A stretch of DNA of 64,000 nt from assembly GCA_026724425.1 (NCBI GenBank), contig JAIUCV010000003.1:60751088-60815087 (forward strand), read 5' to 3'. Made by a program: the position numbers and the translations under genes. This document shows, in pieces, positions 1-12,035 of the stretch. The notes under the pieces were generated by a model, which worked only from the letters and a program-made list of their open reading frames with translations, ran no database searches and was not told where the DNA came from. Each line of letters opens with the position of its first letter. Within the stretch, counting starts at the first letter, position 1. The stretch is from Erythrophleum ivorense. Its lineage: Eukaryota; Streptophyta; Magnoliopsida; Fabales; Fabaceae.

Positions 1-738
1 CCTTTAACCTATAGTGTGGGTTTCTTAATGGAAGAGTTCTAAATGTGTCTTCTTGATGACCTCTGGTTTTGATCTTTTCTTTTGGGTTTTTGTCTCGTTT
101 TAAAGAATTTATTTTTATTTTATGAAAAATATCTTGAAGAGTTTTAAAGTAAAATTTTCTTTTCTTAAAAGTAAAATTTTTCAACAAGCCAAACATGCAC
201 CTAGTCATCCTTTTAGGCATAGTTAGTTTGACTTTGTGCTAATTTTAAGGGCTAACTCCTAAGATTGAAAAGCTTATATTTCATATAAACCTCAAATAAG
301 AAGAAAAATTACAACCAAGGACCTTGAGTTTGTAAGATTTCCGATGAAGGACATTATTACAATTAAGTCTTCCCAAAGTTAAAACTAGATCTCCCAAAAA
401 TAATTTTTGGAAATTTAGGATTCCTAGATGTAATTTTCCCAAAAAAGAATCTTGTATTTTTATTGGTATGACTCAAGTGTCACGTGGCATGTACTTGTGA
501 TTTGATATATCGTATAACAAAAACCTTTATATATAAGTATAAAGGTGCTGATAGTTTATATTGTATGATATAAAAAAAATTAAAATTTATCAAGATGATC
601 TTATTATAAGTAGGATGCACATGAGTCGAGCCGAGTTTTAACCCAGCCTAATGCTTAGTCTAGTTTTAACCATCTTTAATATCTCCAATGTTATTATTGT
701 TCAACTACCTAGAAAAGAAGGAAGAAGTGAGAACGAGG
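1..738. other. AT-rich intergenic DNA, no gene seen
   Basis: No long reading frame and no recognisable retrotransposon protein in any frame. The stretch is AT-rich with poly-T/A runs. It lies directly outside a CACTA-like terminus and is presumably older host DNA or an unrecognised repeat. Confidence 0.5.
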
Positions 739-955
739 CACTACGAGAAAAAAAAGTCATTTATTGACGGTTCTATTTTTTTTTGGGACAAATTCTTTTT
801 TTTTTGGGCAATTAGCGATGGTTGTCGACTAAATAAATGATTAAGCGCCATTGCCAACTGTCGCCTTTACCATCGTAAGTACTAAATTAATGGTGGTTAT
901 TTTTCAAACACAAAAATAATTGCATCTAAATGTAAACTACAATTAGCAATGGTTG
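739..955 (+). mobile_element. CACTA-like transposon terminus (fragment)
   Basis: The sequence CACTACGAGAAAAAAAAG at 739 matches the terminal consensus of plant CACTA (En/Spm) elements, CACTACAAGAAAA. Just inside it the motif AATTAGC(G/A)ATGGTTG occurs twice (about 804 and 941), like the subterminal repeats that bind the transposase. The second copy is cut by the start of the Tat-type LTR at 956, so that element appears to have inserted into this one. I found no matching opposite end in the window. Family assignment rests on the terminus only. Confidence 0.45.
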
Positions 956-1075
956 TGTGAACACCATATTTGTCTAGGCATTTTCAATAAAATACATTAA
1001 ATTTAAAAAGTATTATTTTCAATTTCTATTTAATTTTTGAGTCATCTTTATCACTTGAGTCATTTTAATTTTAAT

Positions 1076-1300
1076 GTCATTAGAGTCAAGTTTAATTCTT
1101 GGATCAATTTTAATTCAGTATTTAGCTAATGAAATACAAAAAAAAAAAAGAGTTATTGAATTCAAGTTTAAATTTTAAGTCAAATTTGATTTAATTTTGA
1201 GTTAATAAAATAATAAAAAAGAAGAGTCATTAGAGTCAGGTTTAATTTTTGAACCAAGTTTAATTTAATTTCAAGTCAATAAAATAATCCAAAAAAAGAA
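1076..1300 (+). repeat. Three-unit ~75-bp tandem repeat inside the LTR
   Basis: Three diverged units start at about 1076, 1150 and 1224. Each opens with a variant of GAGTCATTAGAGTCAAGTTTAA and closes with an A-rich run followed by 'gaa'. Units two and three also share 'gt(c/t)aataaaataat'. No coding potential. Confidence 0.6.
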
Positions 1301-2779
1301 GAAAAATGCCTAAGATAAAAGCCCTAGTGTGTCATTTTGTTTCAAGTCCTAAGAAAGAAAAGTGGCTCAGGATCCATTACTTGAAAGTTAAGACATTTCG
1401 CTTATCTTTTTTTGAGAGGCAAGAAGCATTGGAAATAGGAAACTAAAAGAAAAAAAGAAATATTGGATTAGCCTTAATCTTAGGAGGGGTAAAATGATGA
1501 TTTAGAATTTCCTTATGAGGAAAATTCTAGTGTTTAACTATAAAAAAGTAATGTAAGATTGAGAGAAAGGAGACTAATTTTTCAAAAGGAGACAACAGCC
1601 ACAAATTTTTGAGAGACAACAGGTGCGAACAAGAGAGTGAAAGAGCAAAAATTAGGAGAAGGAGAAGTTATGGGATTCGAATGGTGGAAGCCTCACCAAA
1701 GGTAATTTTTATAAATCTAATGCTCACCTTCAATGTTTCATAAATTATGGATGGAGGAATCCATTTGAATATTGGAAACTAGCACTCTTCTTATATGACA
1801 TAATAATTTGGTAAGGAGATTCAGGGGAATTTAAGCCTATTTTGTTTGATATGAATGTTTGAGACTAAAATTAACTTGCTCAGAATTAGTTTACTGTTTT
1901 CTTTGTCTCTAATATGAATTTTGGTAAAAATCCTTGCTTGCACTCTTTCTCACTTGTGTTTTATCATTACTATGACAATTTCAATTTGATTTCTTTGTTG
2001 AGTTCATTAAGCATGCCAATTTGATTCATTAATTAGGAATTGAGTTAACATGTTTAGAAGTTGGTTTATTTTTACTTTCCTGATTTTGTGTTAGTGGGTA
2101 ATAACTAGAGGGACAATTGTTGCGATTATTAACAGATGTATATATAGGCTTAGATGCTGAATTTATATTGATTTAAAAGAAACAAACAGAAAAAAGGGGA
2201 AAGTTATCAGTGTAGATTCGGCAAGCATAGATATGTGTTGTTGCTTATCCCATTTATAAAGATGAAGGGCTATGCTATGTATAGAAAGTCAACTTGATTA
2301 AAGGTAAGCCTTCACATAATGCATTGGTTTCATTTTACAGGCGTTTTGGATGAAATTAAGCTTAACTCATGTCTTGCGTTTGTTAATTCCTTCTTATTGT
2401 GCACACACTCTCATGCATATACACAGTTTGTTTGATTTTATTATCTTTATCCTCATTTTGCTTTTGATATTATTTGGTAGTTATCATGTGCTTATTAAAT
2501 CAATTTCATAAAAAATTCAAAAAAAAAAAAAAGAAGAGAGAAAATGAATAGAGAAAGAAAGTGAGATTAACTTGATTTTCATAAATTAAAACACACCAAC
2601 CAATTCTCAAATTTTTTTTAGTTTATGAAATCAAATTAATTTTATTTTCTTATTCTTTCCAAATAAAAAATAAAAATAAAAGTCACCAACCCAGCGACAT
2701 GCATTTCTACCCTAGTTTGAATTACATGAGTTTTAATCCCTTCTTCAAGCACATAGGCAATAGGTCACATTCATATGTT

Positions 2780-3040
2780 AAGTTTTTTTTTAATAATTAT
2801 TTTATTTTGTTTGTTTTTTATAATTATTTTATTTTCTCTATTTTTTGTAAATATTTTATTATGTCCATTTTTGTGAATATCTTATTTTTTCATTTTTCAT
2901 AAATATTTCATTTTTTTTTGTTTTTGCAAATATCTTATTTTTTCTATTTTTGTAAATATCTTATTTTATTTTTACTTTCATAAATATTTTATTTTACTTA
3001 TTTTATTTTGTTTACTTTTTTTGTAAATATTTTTATCTTG
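2780..3040 (+). repeat. Degenerate AT-rich minisatellite
   Basis: A core of the form TTTTTGTAAATATCTTATTTT recurs at least seven times at irregular 25-40 bp spacing. It produces a spurious Phe/Ile-rich frame at 2699-2902 that should not be read as a gene. Confidence 0.6.
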
Positions 3041-3387
3041 TTTCATTTCTCTTTTTTTTTTCTTTTTTGCATGTGGTTTGATTATGGTAATTTAAATAAA
3101 ATTAAGGCCATATCTATTTTGTATAATTGACTTAAGGTAACTATTCTTTGAAGTGGGTGTTATAGAGTGCCTAATATCTTCTCAATGCACAATCAACTCT
3201 TGAACCCATTTCTAATTCGTAAATCATCCTTTTCCATCTTTTTTTTTCAAAAATTTTTTCCAAAATTTTGTCTTTATAATTAAAATTCTGGTGATGACTT
3301 CATTTCTTTTAGTTTTCATTTCCAAAAATCAAATTTTCTTTTTTTCTTTTTCTAATGCCATGTCGTCACATTTTAGGTGTGATAATT

Positions 3388-3405
3388 TAGTGACTCTACT
3401 AGGGA
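3388..3405 (+). other. Decayed primer-binding site
   Basis: TAGTGACTCTACTAGGGA lies 3 bp after the LTR end. It resembles the tRNA-Arg-type site known for Ogre/Tat elements (TGGCGACTCTGCTGGGGA). It differs only by transitions, as expected from deamination of methylated cytosines. It fixes both the + orientation and the LTR boundary. Confidence 0.65.
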
Positions 3406-5486
3406 ATAGCTTGATAATCAAGCTTAATTTTAAGTTAGTTATGTAAAATAATATGGCCTTTTCTTTATTTTGATTACCCTTTTATATGCTATACACCTCA
3501 CATGATTAGAGTAAATAACATGCTTTTGTCAATTCACATGTATATATAACATGTGCTAGGTTAGATAATATATGGAATAAAACCTTAGGATAAATGACTA
3601 TATCTATATATATTGTTTTTCTCTTTTTTTGTCAATCTGCCTAATAGATGAGGATTGGATAGTCATTAAAGCAACAGGTATAAATGTTGTTTTCACACAC
3701 ATCACTAATACACAATTACTTTACACACATTGTGAACCTTATACTTAGGTCGAAGTGCACTTTAGGTTAGTCAAAATTTATATTGATCTCCTTGTGAAGC
3801 CTTGTGCTTCCTTAGGTTATCATAAAAATCTTGCCTAAATTATACCTTATTATATGGCTCTATAAGACCTTTTTTCTCTCATAGTCAAATTTATATAGCA
3901 AGATCTTTATCTTATGGTGGGAGGCAATTTTGGGGACTAATATCTCTTTAAAATAATAGACCTATCCTAAAACCTGTGAACTAATAGCAAAGCCATAATT
4001 GTTACCCAAATAGTTAAGGTCAAGCCTTTATAAATCAGTGATCTCAACTTAAGGTTTATCTATGTTAGGATAAAGGAGAGCATTTTTTGTTTCATTTCTC
4101 ATTACATTCATACCATGCATTTAATAAAGCTTATAGAGAAAGTGACATATTATCAATATATGCTAGAATGGTTAGTGAGATGTCATTGCATAATCAGATA
4201 TACAATAATCATGATGAAAGCATACACTAGCCAAGCCAGCCCTTGTCTAGCAGGCCTTCAACCCTGAAGGACCATAATCATGCACATCATAAGTCTTTGA
4301 AAGGGAAGCCTTTTTATCATGTATTTTTCTAAGAAAAAAGTTTTAAATAAAAATAAAATAGTTGGTGCAAGATTATAGACATGTTTCTTTTAGTGTATAT
4401 TAGTAGGCAAGACCAATTATATTGGTATGAACTGTATAAAGATTTTTTTTTCTCAAGTTAAAGGTTGATATCCTTTTTCCTTTGGGACAATAAGCTTCAT
4501 AAGGAAAAGGAGACTTTTGTAAAAAATTAATCTAGCCTAATAGTATAAAATTCATAACGTTGTTCATGGTAGTCACTAGTATACAATTAAGTGAATATCA
4601 TGTCTTGGTGAGAGATTTGAAATAAAGTTCCTTTTAGGGAGCAATTGTGTAGAAAAACATATTTCTCTTAGATTGACTGTCAATTGGTTTTTCATTCATA
4701 GAGGTATGGGCACCTTGAGGAAAAGTAGAGTTTTCTTTTCCTTTTCATGCTAAGACATTATTTCTAATAATGTACAAACCAATATGTAAAATCATAATGA
4801 TCACATTTATATCTGATACGTTAGTGGATCATTGTATTAGCTTATTTATGTTGAATATTATCCAAACTAGTACCAATTGTATACAAACTTGTTCTTTCTC
4901 AAATTGATCACTAAAGCTTATATCTCTATGGTTTAATAAGTTCCTTAAAGAACAAGCAAAATTATCAGGATAATGATAATAACCCATTAACTAATCAAAA
5001 AAGATATCTTAATTCTTTTATCATTATAAGCTCTAACCAACATAATTGATTGGTATAATGAAAGTAATGGAACCTTTGACAATAAGCAATCTCTAAGTTT
5101 GAGCCTATCAAGGTTAGTTGTAACTATTTTAACTTGCCCAAGGTCATTAATCATATGGAATTTGTATTTCCTTAAATTAATTGACAACTTTGTTTTCTTT
5201 ATATGCAATAAGTGTTTAAGAAAAATAAAAGGCTACTTAGAAGTATGCTTTAAGTGAGACATTAAGCATGTAAGGATTTAGATTCTCTTTTGTATTAAAC
5301 ATAAACTTTGATTTGCTATGTGGATTAATAACACCCCTTAAAAAATCAAGGCATCCAACATTCCTTGGTCATTATGCCAAAATAGCTTGTTCAAATCATT
5401 CTCTCAATTTAAAAATAAATTATTTCCTAAAATAACTAAGTTTATTTTGTTCTTTCATTGAATAGATAAAAGGGGAACAACATTGT
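3406..5486 (+). other. Untranslated leader of the Tat-type element
   Basis: About 2 kb between the primer-binding site and gag with no open frame of note. A long 5' leader is usual in Tat/Ogre elements. I see no separate gene or insertion here. Confidence 0.5.
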
Positions 5487-6650
5487 GCCTCAAAAACAAA
5501 ATTCATCTAGCTAGATCCATCCTCTTACTCGAGTTTATAACACCTATTCTAAAAATAAACTTATGGAAGAACGACAACTTGAAGGGAATCAAAGGGTTAA
5601 GGAAGATGTGATTGTGTTGAATAATTGCATAATGATTATGGAGAATCAGATGACTCAGATGAACAAGACAATGAAAATGCTAGTTAAGGTTCTAAAAGGG
5701 AAAAGCCTTGATAGCTCACTTAGGGTGTCCAATCCTTCGCCTATTATCACAAACATGATAAAGATGGAGACAAGTTTGCTAGGAATCGTTATAACAAAGG
5801 CATATTTTGGCTACATAGCAAATACTACCAAGTGCAAAACAAGGTTCAAGAACTTCAAATGCAAGTGACTGACAAGCGAGGTTATCATGAAAAGGTGAAA
5901 GATATGCAAGAATGCCTTGGTGATGACTCTACTTACACATTATAAATCCCAGCTACTACACCAAGGAAAGAGTAAGTATTGTTAAAGAAGAATGGGAGAA
6001 AGAATTGAGAGAAGTAAAAGACTAATTGCATGCCTTATGTGGATCAGTCACATGGGGATCATTAGATGTGGAAGACTTATACTAGATTTCAGAAATGTCT
6101 ATTCCTAAGAAGTTTAAGGTTTTGAATTTTGACAAATATGAGAGTAGTGGTAATTCAAATTATCATATGAGATCCTACTATACAAAGATGTCTATCTAGT
6201 CTAAAGATAAGAAATTTTTGATGAGTTTTTTCCTAAAAAGTTTGACTAGGTCAGCCTTGTAGTGGTATATGCAATTAGATCACTCAAAGATTCGTAAGTA
6301 AAGAGATCTTACTAATGCTTTCATGAAACAATATAAATTCAACCTTGATATTGCCCCAACTAAGGAGCAACTACAGAGAATGGGTAAGAAGACAGTAGAA
6401 TCAAATAATGAATATGCCCAAAGGTAGAGGGTAATGGCATCATAAGTTCAACCCTTAATGATAAGGTTTGATTCATTCTATAAGATTATGCCGGGAACAC
6501 ATGTCATTGATTTCATTGACTTCATTGAGATTGGAGAAAGGAATGATGCAGACATTCGAGATGGAAAACTCGTCTCCCCTCAAATAGAAAGTAGCTTTAA
6601 GAAGGGTTAAGGCACAAAGAAGAAGAAGGGAGATGTGAACTATGTTTAGC
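5487..6650 (+). pseudogene. Tat-type gag (capsid) remnant
   Basis: Gag would form the retrotransposon particle. A 101-codon open stretch (5563-5868) covers an N-terminal coiled-coil-like region. From about 6090 several frames together give a retrotransposon Gag domain, with pieces such as 'IPKKFKVLNFDKYES', 'LTNAFMKQYKFNLDIAP' and 'ESNNEYAQR'. These match Tat gag in order. Stops interrupt it at several sites, often where TGG (Trp) would be expected to have become TAG. No intact zinc knuckle was seen. It is clearly non-functional. Confidence 0.75.
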
Positions 6651-7329
6651 CCTTAAAACCATTTCCTTGGCAACTTACTTCTTATCAAATAGGTGAAGGA
6701 AATCAAGTGTAAGGCCATTTTAGATTAGCATTGGATAAACTAAGGCAACATGAGGGGTCAATTGGGGTATGACCAAGGAACAATCACCCTTGGCTAAACT
6801 TTAAATCTACTAATGCAGAGTTGTACCAGAAGTTATTGGAAGTAAAACTCCTACAGCTCTGATATGCTAAGCCAATGTAGTCACCTTATCTAGCCTAGTA
6901 TTATATTAATGTTTCTTGTGAGTATCATATGGGTGTATTAGGGCATTCAATTAAGGATTGTATCACTTTCAAAAGAAATGTGTTAGATTTAATTGAATCT
7001 AATCACATCCAACTCAAGGTGAGAAAGGATTCAATAATTGCCACTAATTAACTTACTAATCATGATCAACAAATAAGTGATATAAATAAGGAATTAGGGT
7101 TTATGTAGATCATGAATAAAAGTAATTTGTGTGAATGGAAATTCAATTATTTTGATATATTATTCCTTTTTCTATTTCATTTCATTTTGTTTTTTCCTTT
7201 AGGGAATTGTTTTCCTTAGAACTCTTGTTTAATGTAGAGGTTTATGAGATCTTATTGAATGATTTGTGCATTCCCATAGATATGCATGATTACAAATTTG
7301 ATACTGAAAAATTGACCTAAATATTTAAA

Positions 7330-8345
7330 AAAGTGTGAGAATATGTAGATAAGACAATAGAACCTTATGAAGAAATAATTGAAAAAGTAAATATGAGAAC
7401 TGAAGAAGATAAAAAAGAGATTAAAATGGTGGATAATTTAGAAAGAGAAAAAATGATTTAGCTTTTTAGAGAGTATATGGATATGTTTGCATGGTCCTAT
7501 TAAGATATGGCATGACTTGATCTAGGAATTACTTCCCATAAAATTCCTTTATTTCTAACTCTTAAGCTAAAAAAACTAGAAAGTAAGAAGGATCAGCCTA
7601 GATATGTCTTTGAAAATCAAAGAGGAAGTAATAAAGCAATTAGAGGTAGGTTTCCTTTAAGTGTAGGTTTCCTTTAAATGTCCACATATCCTCAATGGGT
7701 TGTAAACATTGTTCATGTCCCTAAAAAAGATGGAAGAGTTTGAATGTGTGTTGATTACAAAGATTTGAACAAGGCTAACCCAAAAAATGATATTCCATTG
7801 CCCCACATTCTTAGTTGATAATACAACATAAAATCAGCAATATTCATTCATAGATAGTTACTCAAGGTACAATCAGATTCCTATGCATGAAGATCATACA
7901 GAGAAGATTACTTTCATCATACAATGGGCAACTTATTGCTATAGAGTGATGCTATTCAGATTAAAGAACATTAGGGTAACTTATCATTATGCTATAATAG
8001 CACTTTTTCATGATATGATGCATAAAGAAGTTGAAGTGTATGTAGATGATATGGTGGCTAAATTTGTAGAAGGGGAAAGTTATGTGGTAGTCTTTAGAAA
8101 GCTATTTAAAAAGTTACATGAATACAAGCTTTAATTGAATCCAAATAAGTGTATCATTAGGGCTTTGACAAGGAAGTTATTAAGCTTCATTGTGAGTTAG
8201 AAAGGAATAAAAGTAGACCTTAACAAGGTAAAAGTGATTTGAGAAATGCCACCTCCCCAAACAAAAAAGGAAGTACAACATTTTTTTAGGTTAGCTTAAC
8301 TATATAACAAGGTTTATTGCCAATTTGATTGTAACTTATAAGTCG
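7330..8345 (+). pseudogene. Tat-type reverse transcriptase remnant
   Basis: Reverse transcriptase would copy element RNA into cDNA. A region around 7490-7600 reads as the pre-RT segment ('LFREYMDMFAWSY'). The fingers/palm follow from about 7690. The best open piece is 7883-8134 (83 codons), which contains 'FHDMMHKEVEVYVDDMVAK', with the catalytic YVDD box intact. The thumb follows in broken frames to about 8340. Several stops and at least three frame changes separate these pieces, so no complete domain is encoded. Confidence 0.8.
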
Positions 8346-8880
8346 ATTTTCAAGTTGTTGATGAAAAATTACACAGGAAGGTGGGATAGCAACTGCCAGC
8401 AAGCCTTTAAAAAGATTAAGAATTATTTGTTGAATTTCCTAATTTTAATTCCTTTGATGCCTAAATGACCTTTAGTTCTTTATTTGACAATCTTACCAAG
8501 GACAATGGGTGCTGTATTAGGGCAATGTGATGTTTTAGGAAGGAAGGAATAAGTAATTTACTACTTGAGTAAAAAGTTTAATGAATATGAAACACATTGC
8601 TTATTAATTGAAAGGACTTGCTATGAATTAGTATGAACGATGAAGCAATTAAGGCAATACATGTTCTATTATATCACTTGGTTAATCTTTAGAATGGATT
8701 CCATGAAATATATCTTTAAGAGTTTATATGTTGCTGGAAGAGTTTCAAAATGGCAAGTGATATTATTCGAGTATGATGTGAAGTACATGACATGGAAGTT
8801 CATTAAAAGAAGTGTCATAGCAGATCATGTGGCAAAGAACTCTTTATATGAATATCAATTGTTTGATTTTCATTTCCCTA
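8346..8880 (+). pseudogene. Tat-type first RNase H remnant
   Basis: RNase H degrades the RNA strand during cDNA synthesis. After the RT thumb, broken frames lead into an open stretch from 8640 with 'MKQLRQYMFYYITWLIFRM' and 'GRVSKWQVILFEYDVKYMTW'. This is the usual C-terminal part of the RNase H domain in Tat pol. The N-terminal catalytic part is only recognisable piecemeal. Confidence 0.7.
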
Positions 8881-9300
8881 ATGAAGGCATATTTGTTATA
8901 GAGGATGATGAAGATGACAAAAATGGTAATGAAAAGAAATGGAAGATATATTTTAATGGCACTGCCAATGCATATGGATATGGCATCGAGGCCGTGATTG
9001 TATCCCTCGAAGGAAAATATTCCTAGTTGCCATTAAGATGGTGTTTGAATGCACTAATAATATAGTCGAATATGAAGCTTGCATCAATGGTTTGTATGCT
9101 GCTATAGTTCTTGGTATGAAGAGTTTGGAAGTTTTTGGTAACTCAACTCTTATAATTTATTAATTAAAGATTCAAAATTGATTTTGTATTAAGAATTCTT
9201 GACTTAATTGATTAAATAGTTTGATGAAATCAATTTCCATCATGTGCCTTGAGACAAGAATTAGTTTGCTAATGCCATAGCCACTTTAGGGGCAATGATT
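8881..9300 (+). pseudogene. Second (archaeal-type) RNase H-like remnant
   Basis: An acidic linker ('IEDDEDDKNGNEKK') leads to 'WKIYFNGTANAYGYGIEAV', then after a stop to 'VEYEACINGLYAA'. A second RNase H domain with 'YFDGA...GxG' and 'EYEA' motifs between RNase H and integrase is diagnostic for the Tat lineage. Here the first catalytic Asp appears as Asn in 'YFNGT', and stops follow. Confidence 0.65.
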
Positions 9301-9459
9301 CAACTTGATTGCGAGACCCATGTCCAACTATTCCAAGTTGAAACTAAAAGTTCGCTAGCATATTGCTTGAATATAGAAGAGGAACGCAATGGGCAACCAT
9401 AGTTTTATGACATTAAAACCTATATAACAAGTAAAGTATATTTGGTTAAAGCCACTAAA

Positions 9460-10610
9460 AGTAACCATTTGACGTTTGGCCATGAATTTCTTTATTAATA
9501 ATGATGTTTTGTACAAGAGAAGTTATGATGGCACATTATTGCGGTGTGTGGATGGGATGAAAGCATAGAAAATAGTGGTGGAAATTGATGGAGATATATG
9601 TAGTATACATGCAAATGGTCATACCATAGCTAGATAGTAGAGAAACATTGTATTGAATATATTAGAAAATGTCATAAATGCCAAATTTACTTAGAAAAAA
9701 TTAATGCTCTACCAGTCTCATTACATAATTTGGTGGCCTTTTGGCCATTCTCCATGTGGGACATTGATGTTATTGGTTTGATTAATCTGAAAGGTTCAAA
9801 TAGGCATAGATTCATCCTTGTTACCATTGATTATTTTACCAAGTGGATGGAAGCTAGTTTATTCACTAGTATTACTCAAAAAGTTTTCCTCAAATTCTTA
9901 AAAATAAACATAATTTGTCATTATGGATTGCCTAAAAGGATCATCACAGATAATGTTCCAAACTTGAATGGGATATAAATCATTAAGCTTTGTGAACAGT
10001 TCAAGCTAAAGCATCTTAATTTAGTACCATATCAACCATAGATGAATGGGGCGATCGAAGCAGTAAATAAAAACCTTAAGAAGATTATTGCTAATATGAT
10101 GGTCACCTTCAAAGACTAGTATGACATGCTCCCACACATACTACATGGCTACTGCACTATTATGCATACTTCAACTAAGACAACTCCTTATTCCTTAGTT
10201 TATGGAATGGAGGCTATTATGCTAATTAAAGTTGAAATTTCATCCTTATAAGTGTTAATTGAAGCCAATTTAGATGAAAGTGATTGGGTAAGAACCATAT
10301 ATGAATAGTTGAACATGATTAATGAATAAAGACTCATCATTGTATGCCATGGACAATTATATAAGAAAATGATGACAAGAGCTTTCAAAAAAAATTTTGC
10401 CCTAGAGAATTTAAAGTCGATGATCTAGTTCTTAAAAAGATTTTGTCAAACCAAGATGATGCTCTAGGCAAATGAGCTCTTATTTATGAAGGGCTTTACA
10501 TTATTAAGCATGCTTTCTCAGGAGGTGCGCTAGTTTTGGTCGATATGGATGGTTATAAATTGGCTAAGCTACTTAATTCAAATGTTGTCAAAAAATATTT
10601 TGCATAAAAA
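9460..10610 (+). pseudogene. Tat-type integrase remnant
   Basis: Integrase would insert the cDNA. The core runs from 'FWPFSMWDIDVIG' (9738, first acidic residues D...D) through 'RFILVTIDYFTKWMEA' to 'YGLPKRIITDN' within an 82-codon open stretch (9730-9978). After a stop it continues as 'MNGAIEAVNKNLKKIIANM' (about 10042), carrying the last catalytic Glu region. Later pieces 'TPYSLVYGMEAIMLIKVEI' lie near 10190. A decayed zinc-binding region precedes it near 9600-9700. Multiple stops make it inactive. Confidence 0.8.
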
Positions 10611-10899
10611 ATTTGTTAAGTTGAAAATCCAAAAGGGCAACTTAGGTAAAAGTTAAAGCACAAAAAAAAAAAAGATGAGCTCACTAAGTTGAAAATCTAA
10701 CAAGACAGGCCTTACCAAGAGTGACTAGAGAAACTAAACATAGTGTGCTTATCCTTAAGATGAGCAGAGAAATCGGACTGCCAAAAAAAGTTATAACCTT
10801 CTTTTTAGTAACCTAATACGGCACAATAGAATCAAAATATAGCTTAACTCTTGACCAAACAAAGAACATCAATGACCCCACAAGGTCAAAATTTAAAAT
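10611..10899 (+). other. 3' tail of the Tat-type element
   Basis: Pattern 'aatccaaaagggcaacttagg...gaaaatctaacaagacagg' repeats a short motif of the kind seen between integrase and the polypurine tract in Tat elements. An A12 run at 10659 is a possible decayed polypurine tract. No LTR start follows it. Confidence 0.5.
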
Positions 10900-11095
10900 G
10901 GAAAAACTATATATGAGGACTTAGATTTTTCAAAATTTACAATAAAGGATATTAAAAACTAAAATTATTTTTAAGGATCAAAGGACCAAATGTTAACGTA
11001 GATTGGATGAAGATGACCTCACTTAAAACTAGGTTGTAACTTTTCAAAAACCTTATTGTAACTTTCCTAAAACTAGGTAGTAATTACCAATACTT
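10900..11095. repeat. Foldback-repeat arm related to the element at 51.9-52.3 kb
   Basis: 'tttcaaaatttacaataaagg' and the following ~70 bp match the arm of the inverted-repeat element at 51922-52270 (compare 'tttgcaaaatttacaataaagg' on - near 52230). The next segment repeats 'aaaactaggt' twice. Its position right at the missing 3' LTR suggests it marks the breakpoint of the Tat element. Confidence 0.4.
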
Positions 11096-11773
11096 GCACC
11101 TTTATTCATATTCTTATGCTAATTGTTCTTCACCATATGCATATTCTACATAATGTGCTTAGTTGATGACCAGTATTTAGTAAACTTACCCCTTATAATA
11201 GTAATATGATCGAGGGGATTCACTGGTTTCATAAATGAAATTATAGTATGCAAATTTTCCTTCAGGGTTCTTTGCTTTATATATCCATGTCAAGACTTGA
11301 AATTGAGAAATGACTTAAGAATGAGTAGAAATGTTTACTCAGTCCCATCTGGGTTAGTTGAAAGACAATACAGATTTTCATCAACTAAGGTTTTTTTTAC
11401 ATTAAACAGATACTCAAAAGAAGGAGACCTAGAGATGTGTGATGTGTCTATAAGACCTAGTTGGCTTTAGCACCCTTTGAAGTTTCCAAATTTGATCAAC
11501 TAGTCAAAACTGTCTCCTGTTATTAATTGTGCCCCCCAATTCTTCAGGCCTTATTTCTATGTACTAAGGAGGAAGAGAACAACACATTTAAAATAAGAAC
11601 CACTTTCCCTATGTTTCAAGGAGAAGGTGTCCATAGAATGGCCAGGATTCATGTTCAAAGCATAGAACATTAATGGCTAGATGTGACACGTGTGCAGTGA
11701 GTGGGCAATTTGAGTTTGTTGACTGGTTGCCAACATGGCCATTTTATGTCCACATTAAGCTTAGCCTATGATA

Positions 11774-11806
<33 letters not shown>

Positions 11807-12030
11807 ATATAAAACAAAAGTTTAATTATAAGGATCCAATTAAAATATTTTAAAACTAGGGATTTAATTATAAATTTTTAAACTATTAAAAATTGAATGA
11901 AAGTATGGAGAGTAAAGATTAATTTAACCTAACATTTTTTTAAAAAAACCTCATCCCTTTCAAGGTCTTCCTGCGTCAACCATCTCACCTAGGCACCAAG
12001 AAGTGACATCACCATTTATGAAGCCTAAAG
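11096..12030. other. Intergenic DNA, nothing recognised
   Basis: Less AT-rich than its surroundings and free of recognisable retrotransposon protein. A (TA)n/(TATG)n microsatellite lies at 11773-11808. I could not assign any exon. It may be unique host DNA between two retrotransposons. Confidence 0.4.
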
Positions 12031-12035
12031 TAAAG

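Larger units (their letters stand above)
956..3384 (+). repeat. 5' LTR of the Tat-type element
   Basis: The LTR begins TGTGAACACCATATTTGTC, paralleling the start of the solo LTR at 17331 (TGTGAACACTGTATTTTGTC). It ends ...GGTGTGATA where the solo LTR ends ...GGTGTGACA. Shared landmarks in the same order are a purine-rich GA stretch (1545-1660 here, 18180-19150 there), a TTAAAACAC block (about 2587 and 20928) and the last ~330 bp with 'gattcgtaaa' and 'aattttggtg'. It is about 2 kb shorter than the solo LTR, mostly in its 5' half. A ~75-bp tandem repeat (1076-1300) and an AT-rich degenerate repeat (2780-3040) lie inside it. Confidence 0.8.
956..10650 (+). mobile_element. Degenerate Tat/Ogre-lineage Ty3/gypsy retrotransposon, 3' LTR missing
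   Basis: Order on + is LTR, primer-binding site, long untranslated leader, gag, RT, RNase H, second RNase H-like domain, integrase and a short 3' tail. This order, with a dual RNase H, is characteristic of the Tat (Ogre/Retand) lineage of Ty3/gypsy elements. Every coding segment carries many stops and small indels, so it is an old inactive copy. The 5' LTR is in place, but no sequence like its start (TGTGAACACC) is found after integrase. The 3' end is therefore lost or replaced, probably near 10.65-10.9 kb, where a foldback-repeat arm begins. Confidence 0.85.

Noticed and set aside
2699..2902. 67-codon Phe/Ile-rich frame
   Set aside because: Produced by an AT-rich minisatellite inside an LTR.
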